This document shows positions 57,961 to 64,000 of a stretch of DNA of 64,000 bases, piece after piece. The DNA lies in NCBI RefSeq assembly GCF_051549785.1, contig NZ_CP189974.1, positions 682,001-746,000 on the forward strand. The letters are read 5' to 3'. The DNA is from Caldatribacterium sp051549785 (GTDB taxonomy: Bacteria > Atribacterota > Atribacteria > Atribacterales > Caldatribacteriaceae). Under the pieces are notes generated by a model. The model was not told where the DNA came from, ran no database searches, and saw nothing but the letters and a program-made list of their open reading frames with translations. The translations under genes were made by a program, and so were the position numbers. Every line of letters begins with the position of its first letter. Within the stretch, counting starts at the first letter, position 1.

Positions 57961-58626
57961 ATGAAGAGGGGATTCCTGCGGTTTCTCGGAAGTATGGCAA
58001 TCGTTCTTCTTTTCTGTCTTCCCGTGCTGGCCCAGGCATTCACGGGAGAGGCTCTGGTGACCTTTCCCCCCTTTACCCCGGAAGTCGCGTCCATTTTTGA
58101 GTCCGACCAGGGTGTGGCTGGGGGCATCACCTTCTACTACCTGCCCCTGAGGCAGATTGTCGTGGGGTACAGAATTTCGCTTGTCGAGCCATCGCAGCCT
58201 CCTTCTGAGGCGTACTGGCAGAGGGATCCCCGTTACAGCTATCCCGTGTACTTCTGTGACGTCCCTGCCCAGTACGTGCCGAGCCGGGATGGTCGATACT
58301 ACGAGCAGGTCAACCCTCAGAGCTTCACCCTTCGGGGTCTTGTCCCGCAGGCGACCTATCATGTCGTGGTGACTCCTCTCTGCATCTGGCCTAAGGCTCC
58401 CTGGAATATCGATGAACGCGGGAAGGCCTTCTGGTACGTTTGGCTTCCGGCGAAAACCTTTGGCTGGGTGTACACGGATGGGTCTTCTTCGGGCCTTGTG
58501 ATGTCTGAAGGTGAGGGAGGGGAGCGAAAGCGGGGGTACGCCGAGGTTTACCGTGTGATTTTCGAAGGAGCGGTTCTTGCTCGGAAGTCCTCCGGAGGAC
58601 CTGGAGGGAGGTACAGTCCCCAGTGA
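57961..58626 (+). CDS. Secreted protein of unknown function
   Basis: A 221-residue protein with a clear signal peptide (RGFLRFLGSMAIVLLFCLPV, cleaved near LAQA). The mature part is rich in Tyr, Pro and Val, suggesting beta structure (GGITFYYLPLRQIVVGYRIS; YVPSRDGRYYEQVNP; GLVPQATYHVVVTPLCIWP). The phrase LRGLVPQATYHVVV is reminiscent of fibronectin type III strands, but no family is assigned. Two Cys (in YFCDV and PLCIW) could form a disulphide outside the cell. It begins 25 bases after tRNA-Asn with no promoter of its own; GGGAGGGTG is the ribosome site. Confidence 0.75.
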   Translation: MKRGFLRFLGSMAIVLLFCLPVLAQAFTGEALVTFPPFTPEVASIFESDQGVAGGITFYYLPLRQIVVGYRISLVEPSQPPSEAYWQRDPRYSYPVYFCDVPAQYVPSRDGRYYEQVNPQSFTLRGLVPQATYHVVVTPLCIWPKAPWNIDERGKAFWYVWLPAKTFGWVYTDGSSSGLVMSEGEGGERKRGYAEVYRVIFEGAVLARKSSGGPGGRYSPQ

Positions 58627-58669
58627 GACGGAGGAATTTCCCGCAACCCCGGGGGGAAGGTGACCTAAG

Positions 58670-59659
58670 TCACCATTCATAGCTCTGAATGACGATGACG
58701 CCTTTTTCCGCGGCTTTCCGGAGAAATCCCCGGGTGGCGAAGTGGGTGACGAGGATTTTCACAATGCCGGTCGCTTCGTACTCTTTCTGCACCGCTTTTG
58801 CCTTCTGCTCGAGTTCCTGGAAAACTCTCTCTTTCCCGTCATCAAGGCGAATTTTAGCTTCTCCCACAAAGTACACCGGTTTTCCTTCCCGCTCTCCTTT
58901 GCCGAAGAAGTTGACCTCCACGCCACCTATGTCTATCCGAACGAACCGCTCCGTTACCCTGAACCCGTATTTCTCCTGGAGTACCCGGGGCAGCATTCGG
59001 TACGCTTCGTTTTCAAAGGCATAGCTGAAGCTCCGGGAGAGTCCTCCAAGCTCTTCCCGGGTCCGTTTGAGGCCTGCAGTCAGGTTCCTGATTTCTTCCT
59101 CTGTCCGCTTCTGGGCCTCAGTCAGGGCCTCCACCGTCTCGGTGAGCTTGTCCACCCGTTCTTCGGTTCTCCTCTGGGCTTCGGCGAGAGCCTCAATCCG
59201 TTCCTCTGTCCGCTTCTGGGCCTCAGTCAGGGCCTCCACCGTCTCGGTGAGCTTGTCCACCCGTTCTTCGGTTCTCCTCTGGGCTTCGGCGAGAGCCTCA
59301 ATCCGTTCCTCTGTCCGCTTCTGGGCCTCAGTCAGGGCCTCCACCGTCTCGGTGAGCTTGTCCACCCGTTCTTCGGTTCTCCTCTGGGCTTCGGCGAGAG
59401 CCTCAATCCGTTCCTCTGTCCGCTTCTGGGCTTCGGTGAGTTTCTCGACGTGGCCGATGAGCCTGGTGAAATCTTCCTCTCTCCTCTTCTCTACTTTGAC
59501 GAGTTCGCCGACAATAGTTCCCAGGTCTTTAAGGGTATCCCGAAGCTCAACAAAGCCCTCCGTGCCCCCATAGGTTTCCCGAATGCGCTCATCGACAATC
59601 TGGATGATTTCCCGCTTTACTGCGGGGGTGATTTTCGGTTTGGGTTTTCCGGACTGCAC
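58670..59659 (-). CDS. Coiled-coil repeat protein with C-terminal nuclease-like (PD-(D/E)XK) domain
   Basis: A 329-residue protein. Residues about 60-200 are a long coiled coil built from three identical 35-residue units (each five heptads; core TEERIEALAEAQRRTEERVD) plus flanking partial units. The C-terminal 120 residues resemble restriction-endonuclease-like folds: VEVNFFGKGEREGKPVYF then VGEAKI, where E-A-K fits the ExK half but the usual Asp is Asn, so activity is doubtful. This is the layout of the DUF3782-type family of thermophiles and cyanobacteria, of unknown role. The GTG at 59659 is chosen because AGGAGG lies eight bases upstream; a TTG at 59689 is upstream of that site. Confidence 0.75.
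   Translation of the reverse strand: MQSGKPKPKITPAVKREIIQIVDERIRETYGGTEGFVELRDTLKDLGTIVGELVKVEKRREEDFTRLIGHVEKLTEAQKRTEERIEALAEAQRRTEERVDKLTETVEALTEAQKRTEERIEALAEAQRRTEERVDKLTETVEALTEAQKRTEERIEALAEAQRRTEERVDKLTETVEALTEAQKRTEEEIRNLTAGLKRTREELGGLSRSFSYAFENEAYRMLPRVLQEKYGFRVTERFVRIDIGGVEVNFFGKGEREGKPVYFVGEAKIRLDDGKERVFQELEQKAKAVQKEYEATGIVKILVTHFATRGFLRKAAEKGVIVIQSYEW
59101..59415. repeat. Three exact 105-bp tandem repeats inside the coiled-coil gene
   Basis: The units begin at 59101, 59206 and 59311 (each starting CTGTCCGCTTCTGGG), and by eye all 105 bases are identical among the three. A fourth unit begins at 59416 but diverges after 16 bases. 105 bases equal 35 codons, so copy changes keep the frame and the heptad register. 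Confidence 0.92.
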
Positions 59660-59728
59660 TCCCTGCTCCTCCTGTCCACCTTCTCTCAAGCGATGGCAAT
59701 ATTATCCCTGAGAATCCCCCGAAAGACA

Positions 59729-59752
59729 AGACCCGGCGTGCTTGCCGGGTCT
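59729..59752. repeat. Hairpin in the gap upstream of the hydrolase gene
   Basis: A 9-bp stem (AGACCCGGC with GCCGGGTCT) encloses GTGCTT. No T-run follows on either strand. The gap 59660-59860 also holds the hydrolase promoter. Confidence 0.45.
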
Positions 59753-59790
59753 CTGGTTGTGCTTTTTGGTCAGGGTCTTCCCTGGAATTC

Positions 59791-59819
59791 TTGCAGGAGA
59801 AGGGGATTTCTGGTACAGT
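59791..59819 (+). promoter_or_regulatory. Promoter of the alpha/beta hydrolase gene
   Basis: TTGCAG (59791-59796), 17-base spacer, TACAGT (59814-59819) with an extended TGG in front of the -10. Confidence 0.65.
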
Positions 59820-59860
59820 TCCTTTGGGGGATCGTACACCGTGATCCCGGGGGTTGCCGG

Positions 59861-60844
59861 ATGTGGAAAAAGGCGATTGAGCGACGCTGGGTTTTCCTGA
59901 GAAGCGTACTCTGGATCCCCGTAATCCCCATGCTCCTTGTAACCTCCTGGGGCCTGTGCCGGGAATCACCGTTTGCCAATGGGCATTTCTGGGAGAAGGA
60001 CGGCTTTTTCCTCCACTACCGGGCGTGGTTCCCCGAGCATCCCCGGAAGAAAATCTTTCTCATCCACGGCCTGGGTGGGTCAACGTTCTCTTGGCGGTAC
60101 GCACCAGACTTCCTCCTCAACGAGGGATACTGCATCGTAGCGGTGGATTTACCCGGCTTTGGGTATAGCCAGAGGGTGACGGGGAAATTGCTGAAAGCAG
60201 AGGCACAGGCCCAGCTCCTCCTCGATTTCCTGGAGTTCCTCGATACGACCCTTGTTCCGGAACACCTCTCCTACAATCCCTGGTGCCTTGCCGGGCACTC
60301 CATGGGTGGGAAAATAGCCTTCCTCATGGCCATGGAGGAACCGGAACGTTTCCCGGGAGTGCTCCTTGTGGATGCGGCTTTCCGAGGTCCTTCGCTGCGT
60401 TTTTTCAAGATCTTCACGACTTTTCCTCCTTTGAGAGGATGCTGGGTGACGCTCATTCGGCATCTTCTCCTTACCCCCTCGCGCGTTCGCCGTTTCCTCG
60501 CTGAAGCCTACGGTCGAAAGCCAAGCACCTTTGAAGTAGAAGGGTACCTTGCACCGCTTCGGCTTCCGGGGACTGCCCGGAGTCTCCTGAGCCTCGTGAA
60601 CCAGGCCTCGTCGCTTCGGCTTGCTGCGTTTTCGGGGAAACCCCACCCGCCCTTCCTCCTTCTCTGGGGAGAGCGGGACCGTTTTGTACCGAGGCGGCAG
60701 GCTGAGAAGTTCCAGGAGGTTTTCCCCGAAACGCCTCTTGTGGTCGTTCCCGGGGCTTCGCATTGTCCGATGGAGACCCATCCGGAGGAGTTCTATAGAG
60801 TCGCCGTCGAGTTCTGCAACGCCCTGGCTTTGCCTTTGCGATGA
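59861..60844 (+). CDS. Alpha/beta hydrolase, membrane-anchored or exported
   Basis: A 327-residue alpha/beta-hydrolase-fold protein. The oxyanion block is IFLIHGLGGSTFSWRY, the nucleophile serine is in GHSMGG, the acid is in LLWGERDRFVP and the histidine in GASHCPMETHPEEF, so the triad is complete. Residues about 12-30 are hydrophobic (VFLRSVLWIPVIPMLLVTSW), giving a signal anchor. Substrate cannot be inferred; such enzymes include esterases, lipases and haloalkane dehalogenases. ATG 59861 lies about 35 bases after its own promoter. It converges on the HD-GYP gene across a 119-base gap with no clear element. Confidence 0.88.
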   Translation: MWKKAIERRWVFLRSVLWIPVIPMLLVTSWGLCRESPFANGHFWEKDGFFLHYRAWFPEHPRKKIFLIHGLGGSTFSWRYAPDFLLNEGYCIVAVDLPGFGYSQRVTGKLLKAEAQAQLLLDFLEFLDTTLVPEHLSYNPWCLAGHSMGGKIAFLMAMEEPERFPGVLLVDAAFRGPSLRFFKIFTTFPPLRGCWVTLIRHLLLTPSRVRRFLAEAYGRKPSTFEVEGYLAPLRLPGTARSLLSLVNQASSLRLAAFSGKPHPPFLLLWGERDRFVPRRQAEKFQEVFPETPLVVVPGASHCPMETHPEEFYRVAVEFCNALALPLR

Positions 60845-60963
60845 GGTTGCGGTATCCTGTCCCTCTGGGAAAACAATTCCGACGGTGCACGCTACCCCAG
60901 CTATTGGAGGATTCAAGGAGGCACGAAGAAGCCCTGGGGAGTTTTCGGGAACGGGCCGGGGAG

Positions 60964-62949
60964 TCAGGAAGAGCAGAGGGCGAGTTCCCCAATCACCGCC
61001 ACGGCTGCCTTCACAACTTCCGGATCGAACTGGGTACCCGCGCAGCGCTTGAGTTCGGCAATGGCCTCCGCTATGCCCATCGCCCTGCGGTAGGGACGGT
61101 CGCTTGTCATAGCCTCAAAGGCGTCCACTACAGCCACAATGCGGGATTCAAGGGGAATGGCTTCTTGCGCTAAGCCGTCCGGGTATCCCAGGCCGTCGAA
61201 ACGCTCGTGGTGGTGCCGGACAATCCGGGCCACATCTTCGAGTCCCCGGACGCTTTTCAGGATTTCTTCACCCTTCAGAGGGTGGAGCTTTACAAGTTCA
61301 TACTCTTCTGGAGTGAGAGGACCCGGTTTCCGGAGGATACTCTGGGGAATGAAGATTTTCCCAATATCATGGACCAGGGAGGCCCAGCGGATGCTTTTTG
61401 CCCTCTGTCCTTCAAGTCCAAGGTGCCGGGCAATAAGCAGGGCGTACTTTGCAGAAACCTCAGAGTGCTTCAGGGTGGCACTGTCGTAGTACTCTAAGGC
61501 CCTGGCGAGAGCCACGAGGAGGTTCTCGAAGAACGATTCTTCCTTTCTTGCGTACTCCCGCAGGGCATGGCAGGCTACACAAATTCGGGAAAGCTGCTCG
61601 GCAAGGGCAATATCGCCGTCGTCGAAAGCGTCCTGCGTTCCCTCGGGAAGGTCGAGGGTGAGGTGCCCGAAGAATTTCCCTTCCCAGAGGAGGGGGACAA
61701 CCAGGGTTTTGGCAACGGGCTTGGTGCCCTCAAGGAGCCTTCTGTATTTCTCGGGAGAGGAGAACGTCCGGTGGGGGCCGAAGAACTCTTCTCCCTCTAC
61801 TACCGTGACCCGCTCTTTCGTGATGAGCTCCTCCGGCTCAAAGGTAAATCCAAGGAGGCTCGCTTTATGGCCCCGGACGGCGACGATTTGCCCCCTGCCC
61901 CTTTCATCGATGAGTAGAGCGGCTCCCATGGGAGCCTTGGGGATCATTCCCAGAGCAAGGTCGAGCATGCGGGAGAGGAATGCCTCTTCCTCAATCTCCA
62001 GAAGGGGAAGGAGTGCGGTGACCTCAAGCGTTTCAAGGAGCCTTCGCCTTGCCCTTTTTTCACCTTCCAGCGCGCGCTCAAGCTGCGCGGTGGCCTGCCG
62101 CACGAGCCTCTGCAACCTCCTGTTGAACGCCGCGAGAACGGAAGTTGCACCGGAAATGCCCAGGGCAATGGCGAGCAAGCCCCGGAAAAGCCAGGGTGGG
62201 TACTCCCTGACGGTAACAAGGTACGACTGAAGAAGGTCGTGGAGCTCTTTTTCTGAAAATTTCGAGAGTTCTGTTTTGACAAGCTGCACGACTTTCGCAT
62301 TCCCCTTCCAGGTGGCAAGGTGGAGGAAATTCTCTGTAGGGAGAGGAAGCCGGGAAAAGTCAGCTAAAAGCCCGTATTTTACAAGGTAGAAGTTCGCCGG
62401 CGGGTCGTCCATGAGGAAGCAGCTGACCTCTCCGCGTCGTGCCGCAAGGACGATGTCGCCGTAGTTAGGGTACAGCCGAAACTGCAGGGAAGGGTTGAAG
62501 GAGAGGGCGAGGTTCACCAAAGCGTCTTTTGCTTTGGCTCCCACAACGTGAGGGGTGAGGTCTGAAAGGGAACGGACCTTGAGGGTTTTCCGGAAGTACA
62601 CACTTGAGGTGACCCGGAAAAGGGGCTGGATGTAGTCAAGATAAGTTGCCCGCTCGGGAGTGTAGAAAATGGTGTCCACGAGGTCTGCCCGGCGTTCCTG
62701 GATGAGGGAGTGCACTTCTGCCCATTCCGTCGGCAAGAGTTCCACAGGGATTCCGGTTCGCGCTTCCCACATCTTCCAGAACTCTACCGATGCTCCCACG
62801 AAGCGTCCCTCCTCGTCGTAGTAGGCAAAGGGTGGGTAATCCCTGTCGATGAGGACCCTGAGTGGGGTATCCTCGGAAAAAGCGGTGGAGGACAGAAACG
62901 CCAGAACCCAGATTGCTGCCAGTATCCTCCAGAGTATGCCCTTTGGCAT
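60964..62949 (-). CDS. Periplasmic-sensor GAF HD-GYP phosphodiesterase (c-di-GMP)
   Basis: A 661-residue signalling protein. A signal sequence (LWRILAAIWVLAFLSSTAFS) leads into a family 3 solute-binding-type sensor domain (LRVLIDRDYPPFAYYDEEG; to about residue 235). A transmembrane helix (LFRGLLAIALGISGATSVLA) and a GAF-like region follow. The C-terminal HD-GYP domain has SLVHDIGKIFIPQSILRKPG and HHERFDGLGYPDGLA, all key residues present. It should break down c-di-GMP in response to an external small molecule such as an amino acid. The ATG overlaps the GGDEF stop (TGATG), so synthesis and breakdown enzymes are made together. Confidence 0.92.
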   Translation of the reverse strand: MPKGILWRILAAIWVLAFLSSTAFSEDTPLRVLIDRDYPPFAYYDEEGRFVGASVEFWKMWEARTGIPVELLPTEWAEVHSLIQERRADLVDTIFYTPERATYLDYIQPLFRVTSSVYFRKTLKVRSLSDLTPHVVGAKAKDALVNLALSFNPSLQFRLYPNYGDIVLAARRGEVSCFLMDDPPANFYLVKYGLLADFSRLPLPTENFLHLATWKGNAKVVQLVKTELSKFSEKELHDLLQSYLVTVREYPPWLFRGLLAIALGISGATSVLAAFNRRLQRLVRQATAQLERALEGEKRARRRLLETLEVTALLPLLEIEEEAFLSRMLDLALGMIPKAPMGAALLIDERGRGQIVAVRGHKASLLGFTFEPEELITKERVTVVEGEEFFGPHRTFSSPEKYRRLLEGTKPVAKTLVVPLLWEGKFFGHLTLDLPEGTQDAFDDGDIALAEQLSRICVACHALREYARKEESFFENLLVALARALEYYDSATLKHSEVSAKYALLIARHLGLEGQRAKSIRWASLVHDIGKIFIPQSILRKPGPLTPEEYELVKLHPLKGEEILKSVRGLEDVARIVRHHHERFDGLGYPDGLAQEAIPLESRIVAVVDAFEAMTSDRPYRRAMGIAEAIAELKRCAGTQFDPEVVKAAVAVIGELALCSS

Positions 62950-63992
62950 CACGCGCCCTCCCCGTTTTCAATGCGGTCTCGCCCAAGGCCTTTCGCCCGG
63001 TACGCCAGGGTATCCACCCGGCTGAGGAGGGTGTCGGGAGTTTCTCCCTGGGTGTACTCGACCACGCCGAAACTTGCCGTGAGAGGAAAGGCCAAATGCT
63101 CACCGACAGTACGAATAGCCTCCTGGATTCTTTCGGCCACTTTCCTGGCCTCGTCTTTCGAGGTGGCGGGAAGGAGAACCACGAACTCATCTCCCCCCAG
63201 ACGGACCAGGAAATCCATTTTTCGAATTGCCGATTGTGCGGCTTGCGCAACTTCCCGCAGAACCCGGTCCCCAGTGGCGTGGCCGAAGCGATCGTTCACC
63301 GCTTTGAAGTGGTCGAGGTCAAAAAAGAGTAGGGAAAACGTCTCTTTGCGGCGCCTTGCCCGTGCAATTTCCCGGGAAAGGGCTTCGAAGAAAAAGCGGC
63401 GATTATAGGCCTCGGTGAGGGGATCGTGGAAGGCAAGAAAGCGAAGCCTTCGTTCCATTTCCCGGTACGGGGTGATATCGTGGAGGTAGTGGAGGTAGAG
63501 GTCTTCGCCTAAAGGGACCCAGAACACGTCGAAGAAACGTTTCCTCCACCTGATGTCGCACCGGATGGTCTGGCCTTCTTGCAGGGCCTCATCGGCCCGG
63601 CAGAAGTAGCATCGGGTTCCTGGAAGGATAACCCCTCGCTTCAGGGCTTTCCGGTATTCTCCCCGGAGGGCTGATCCTTTGCGGATGGCAAGGAAACAGT
63701 ACTCTCCGATTTTGGTCTGCCAATCCCTTTCGGCGGCTCTGTTCTGGGCAAGTATCCGGCGGTCCCGGGAGATAATCCAGGCGGGGACCGGAATCCCCTC
63801 AAGGAAGAGGAGGTTGAGCCGTCCCCGCTCGTAGAGCGACCAGGGAAGGAGCACGAAATCAGGGTGTTCTCCTTGGGAGCGGGCAACGTCCCCATGGGCT
63901 ACCTCGACGGTGTATCCGCTCGCCTCAAGGAGAGCGTGGAGGTGCAGGAAGTTGCCATTGTTCTGGTGCACGAGGAGAATCTTTCGGGCCAC
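62949..63992 (-). CDS. GGDEF diguanylate cyclase with degenerate receiver and cysteine-rich PAS domain
   Basis: A protein of at least 347 residues. The N-terminal 60 residues look like a receiver domain (KILLVHQNNGNFLHLHALLE) but the phospho-acceptor position lacks a usable Asp context (DFVLLPWSL), so it is probably a pseudo-receiver. A PAS-like domain follows with a cysteine cluster (CYFCRADEAL and later TIRC). The GGDEF domain is complete (FDLDHFKAVNDRFGHATGD; RLGGDEFVVLLP), so it should make c-di-GMP. The GTG at 63992 is the last possible start inside the window; the frame stays open to the edge, so the true start may lie beyond it. Confidence 0.88.
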   Translation of the reverse strand: MARKILLVHQNNGNFLHLHALLEASGYTVEVAHGDVARSQGEHPDFVLLPWSLYERGRLNLLFLEGIPVPAWIISRDRRILAQNRAAERDWQTKIGEYCFLAIRKGSALRGEYRKALKRGVILPGTRCYFCRADEALQEGQTIRCDIRWRKRFFDVFWVPLGEDLYLHYLHDITPYREMERRLRFLAFHDPLTEAYNRRFFFEALSREIARARRRKETFSLLFFDLDHFKAVNDRFGHATGDRVLREVAQAAQSAIRKMDFLVRLGGDEFVVLLPATSKDEARKVAERIQEAIRTVGEHLAFPLTASFGVVEYTQGETPDTLLSRVDTLAYRAKGLGRDRIENGEGA

Positions 63993-64000
63993 CGGGCTAC

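Noticed and set aside
59101..59415. Repeats considered as a CRISPR array
   Set aside because: The three units are contiguous 105-bp copies with no unique spacers and lie inside a coding frame.
58742..59860. Plus-strand open frame through the repeat region, joined in frame to the hydrolase
   Set aside because: It is the complement of the coiled-coil gene. The hydrolase has its own promoter and ATG at 59861, and the upstream part has no domain.

Overview
The window is a stretch of a bacterial chromosome, about 57% G+C by eye, gene-dense and nearly fully coding. GTG and TTG starts are common and most genes sit in tightly overlapping operons. The gene content suggests a thermophilic, anaerobic, sugar-fermenting bacterium with two membranes: three sugar ABC importers each with a LacI regulator, pyruvate phosphate dikinase with its regulator, a membrane pyrophosphatase, a Re-citrate/homocitrate synthase family protein, an LptF/LptG-family lipopolysaccharide permease, and glycyl-tRNA synthetase of the two-subunit type. 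My best guess at lineage is Atribacterota (the OP9/Caldatribacterium group). This is an inference from gene content and protein flavour; no search was run.

Layout. 1-5.6 kb: housekeeping genes (end of a cyclophilin-like gene, eno, a DivIC-like gene, tRNA-Ala, leuS, a ComEA-like gene, an Asp23-like gene). 5.7-9.0 kb: a minus-strand island of lower G+C with an unusual tandem methyltransferase-like protein, a small unknown partner and a STAND/archaeal-type ATPase. 9.2-20.8 kb: two back-to-back sugar modules. Module 1 is binding protein, two permeases, UroD-like protein, LacI and rhamnose mutarotase. Module 2 is LacI, binding protein, two permeases and UroD-like protein. 20.8-27.5 kb: an orphan NtrC-type regulator, a third UroD-like protein, a GNAT acetyltransferase, a Re-citrate/homocitrate synthase family protein, an aminotransferase and a sugar isomerase-like TIM barrel. 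27.5-30.0 kb: a two-subunit M16 protease. 30.1-38.1 kb: a fucose-isomerase-like protein facing module 3 (LacI, binding protein, two permeases, GH2 beta-mannosidase-like enzyme) on the minus strand. 38.2-43.5 kb: an envelope operon (PspC, LptF/G, TPR protein, lipoprotein, ECF sigma factor, membrane protein with a glycogen-binding-like domain, secreted protein). 43.5-57.8 kb: isopropylmalate/isocitrate-type dehydrogenase, macro domain, glyQ-glyS-PPDK regulator-ppdK, dgt-like gene, hppA, dnaG, rpoD. 57.8-64 kb: tRNA-Asn, a secreted unknown, a coiled-coil protein with three exact 105-bp repeats, an alpha/beta hydrolase, and a GGDEF/HD-GYP pair.

How it fits together. Oligosaccharides or 6-deoxysugars are imported by the three ABC systems, trimmed (GH2 enzyme) and isomerised (mutarotase, isomerase-like proteins). 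They feed glycolysis (enolase, PPDK), where pyrophosphate is also recovered as an ion gradient by HppA. Each binding-protein gene is followed by a strong hairpin before its permeases, which probably sets protein ratios. Points most worth a second look are: the UroD-like proteins whose third zinc ligand is Cys in the stand-alone copy but His in the two transporter-linked copies; the duplicated methyltransferase with a degenerate half; the ECF sigma factor paired with a carbohydrate-binding-like membrane protein; and the two tRNA genes that serve as leaders of protein-coding transcripts. No gene-free stretch longer than 300 bases is present; the longest gap is 9015-9303.
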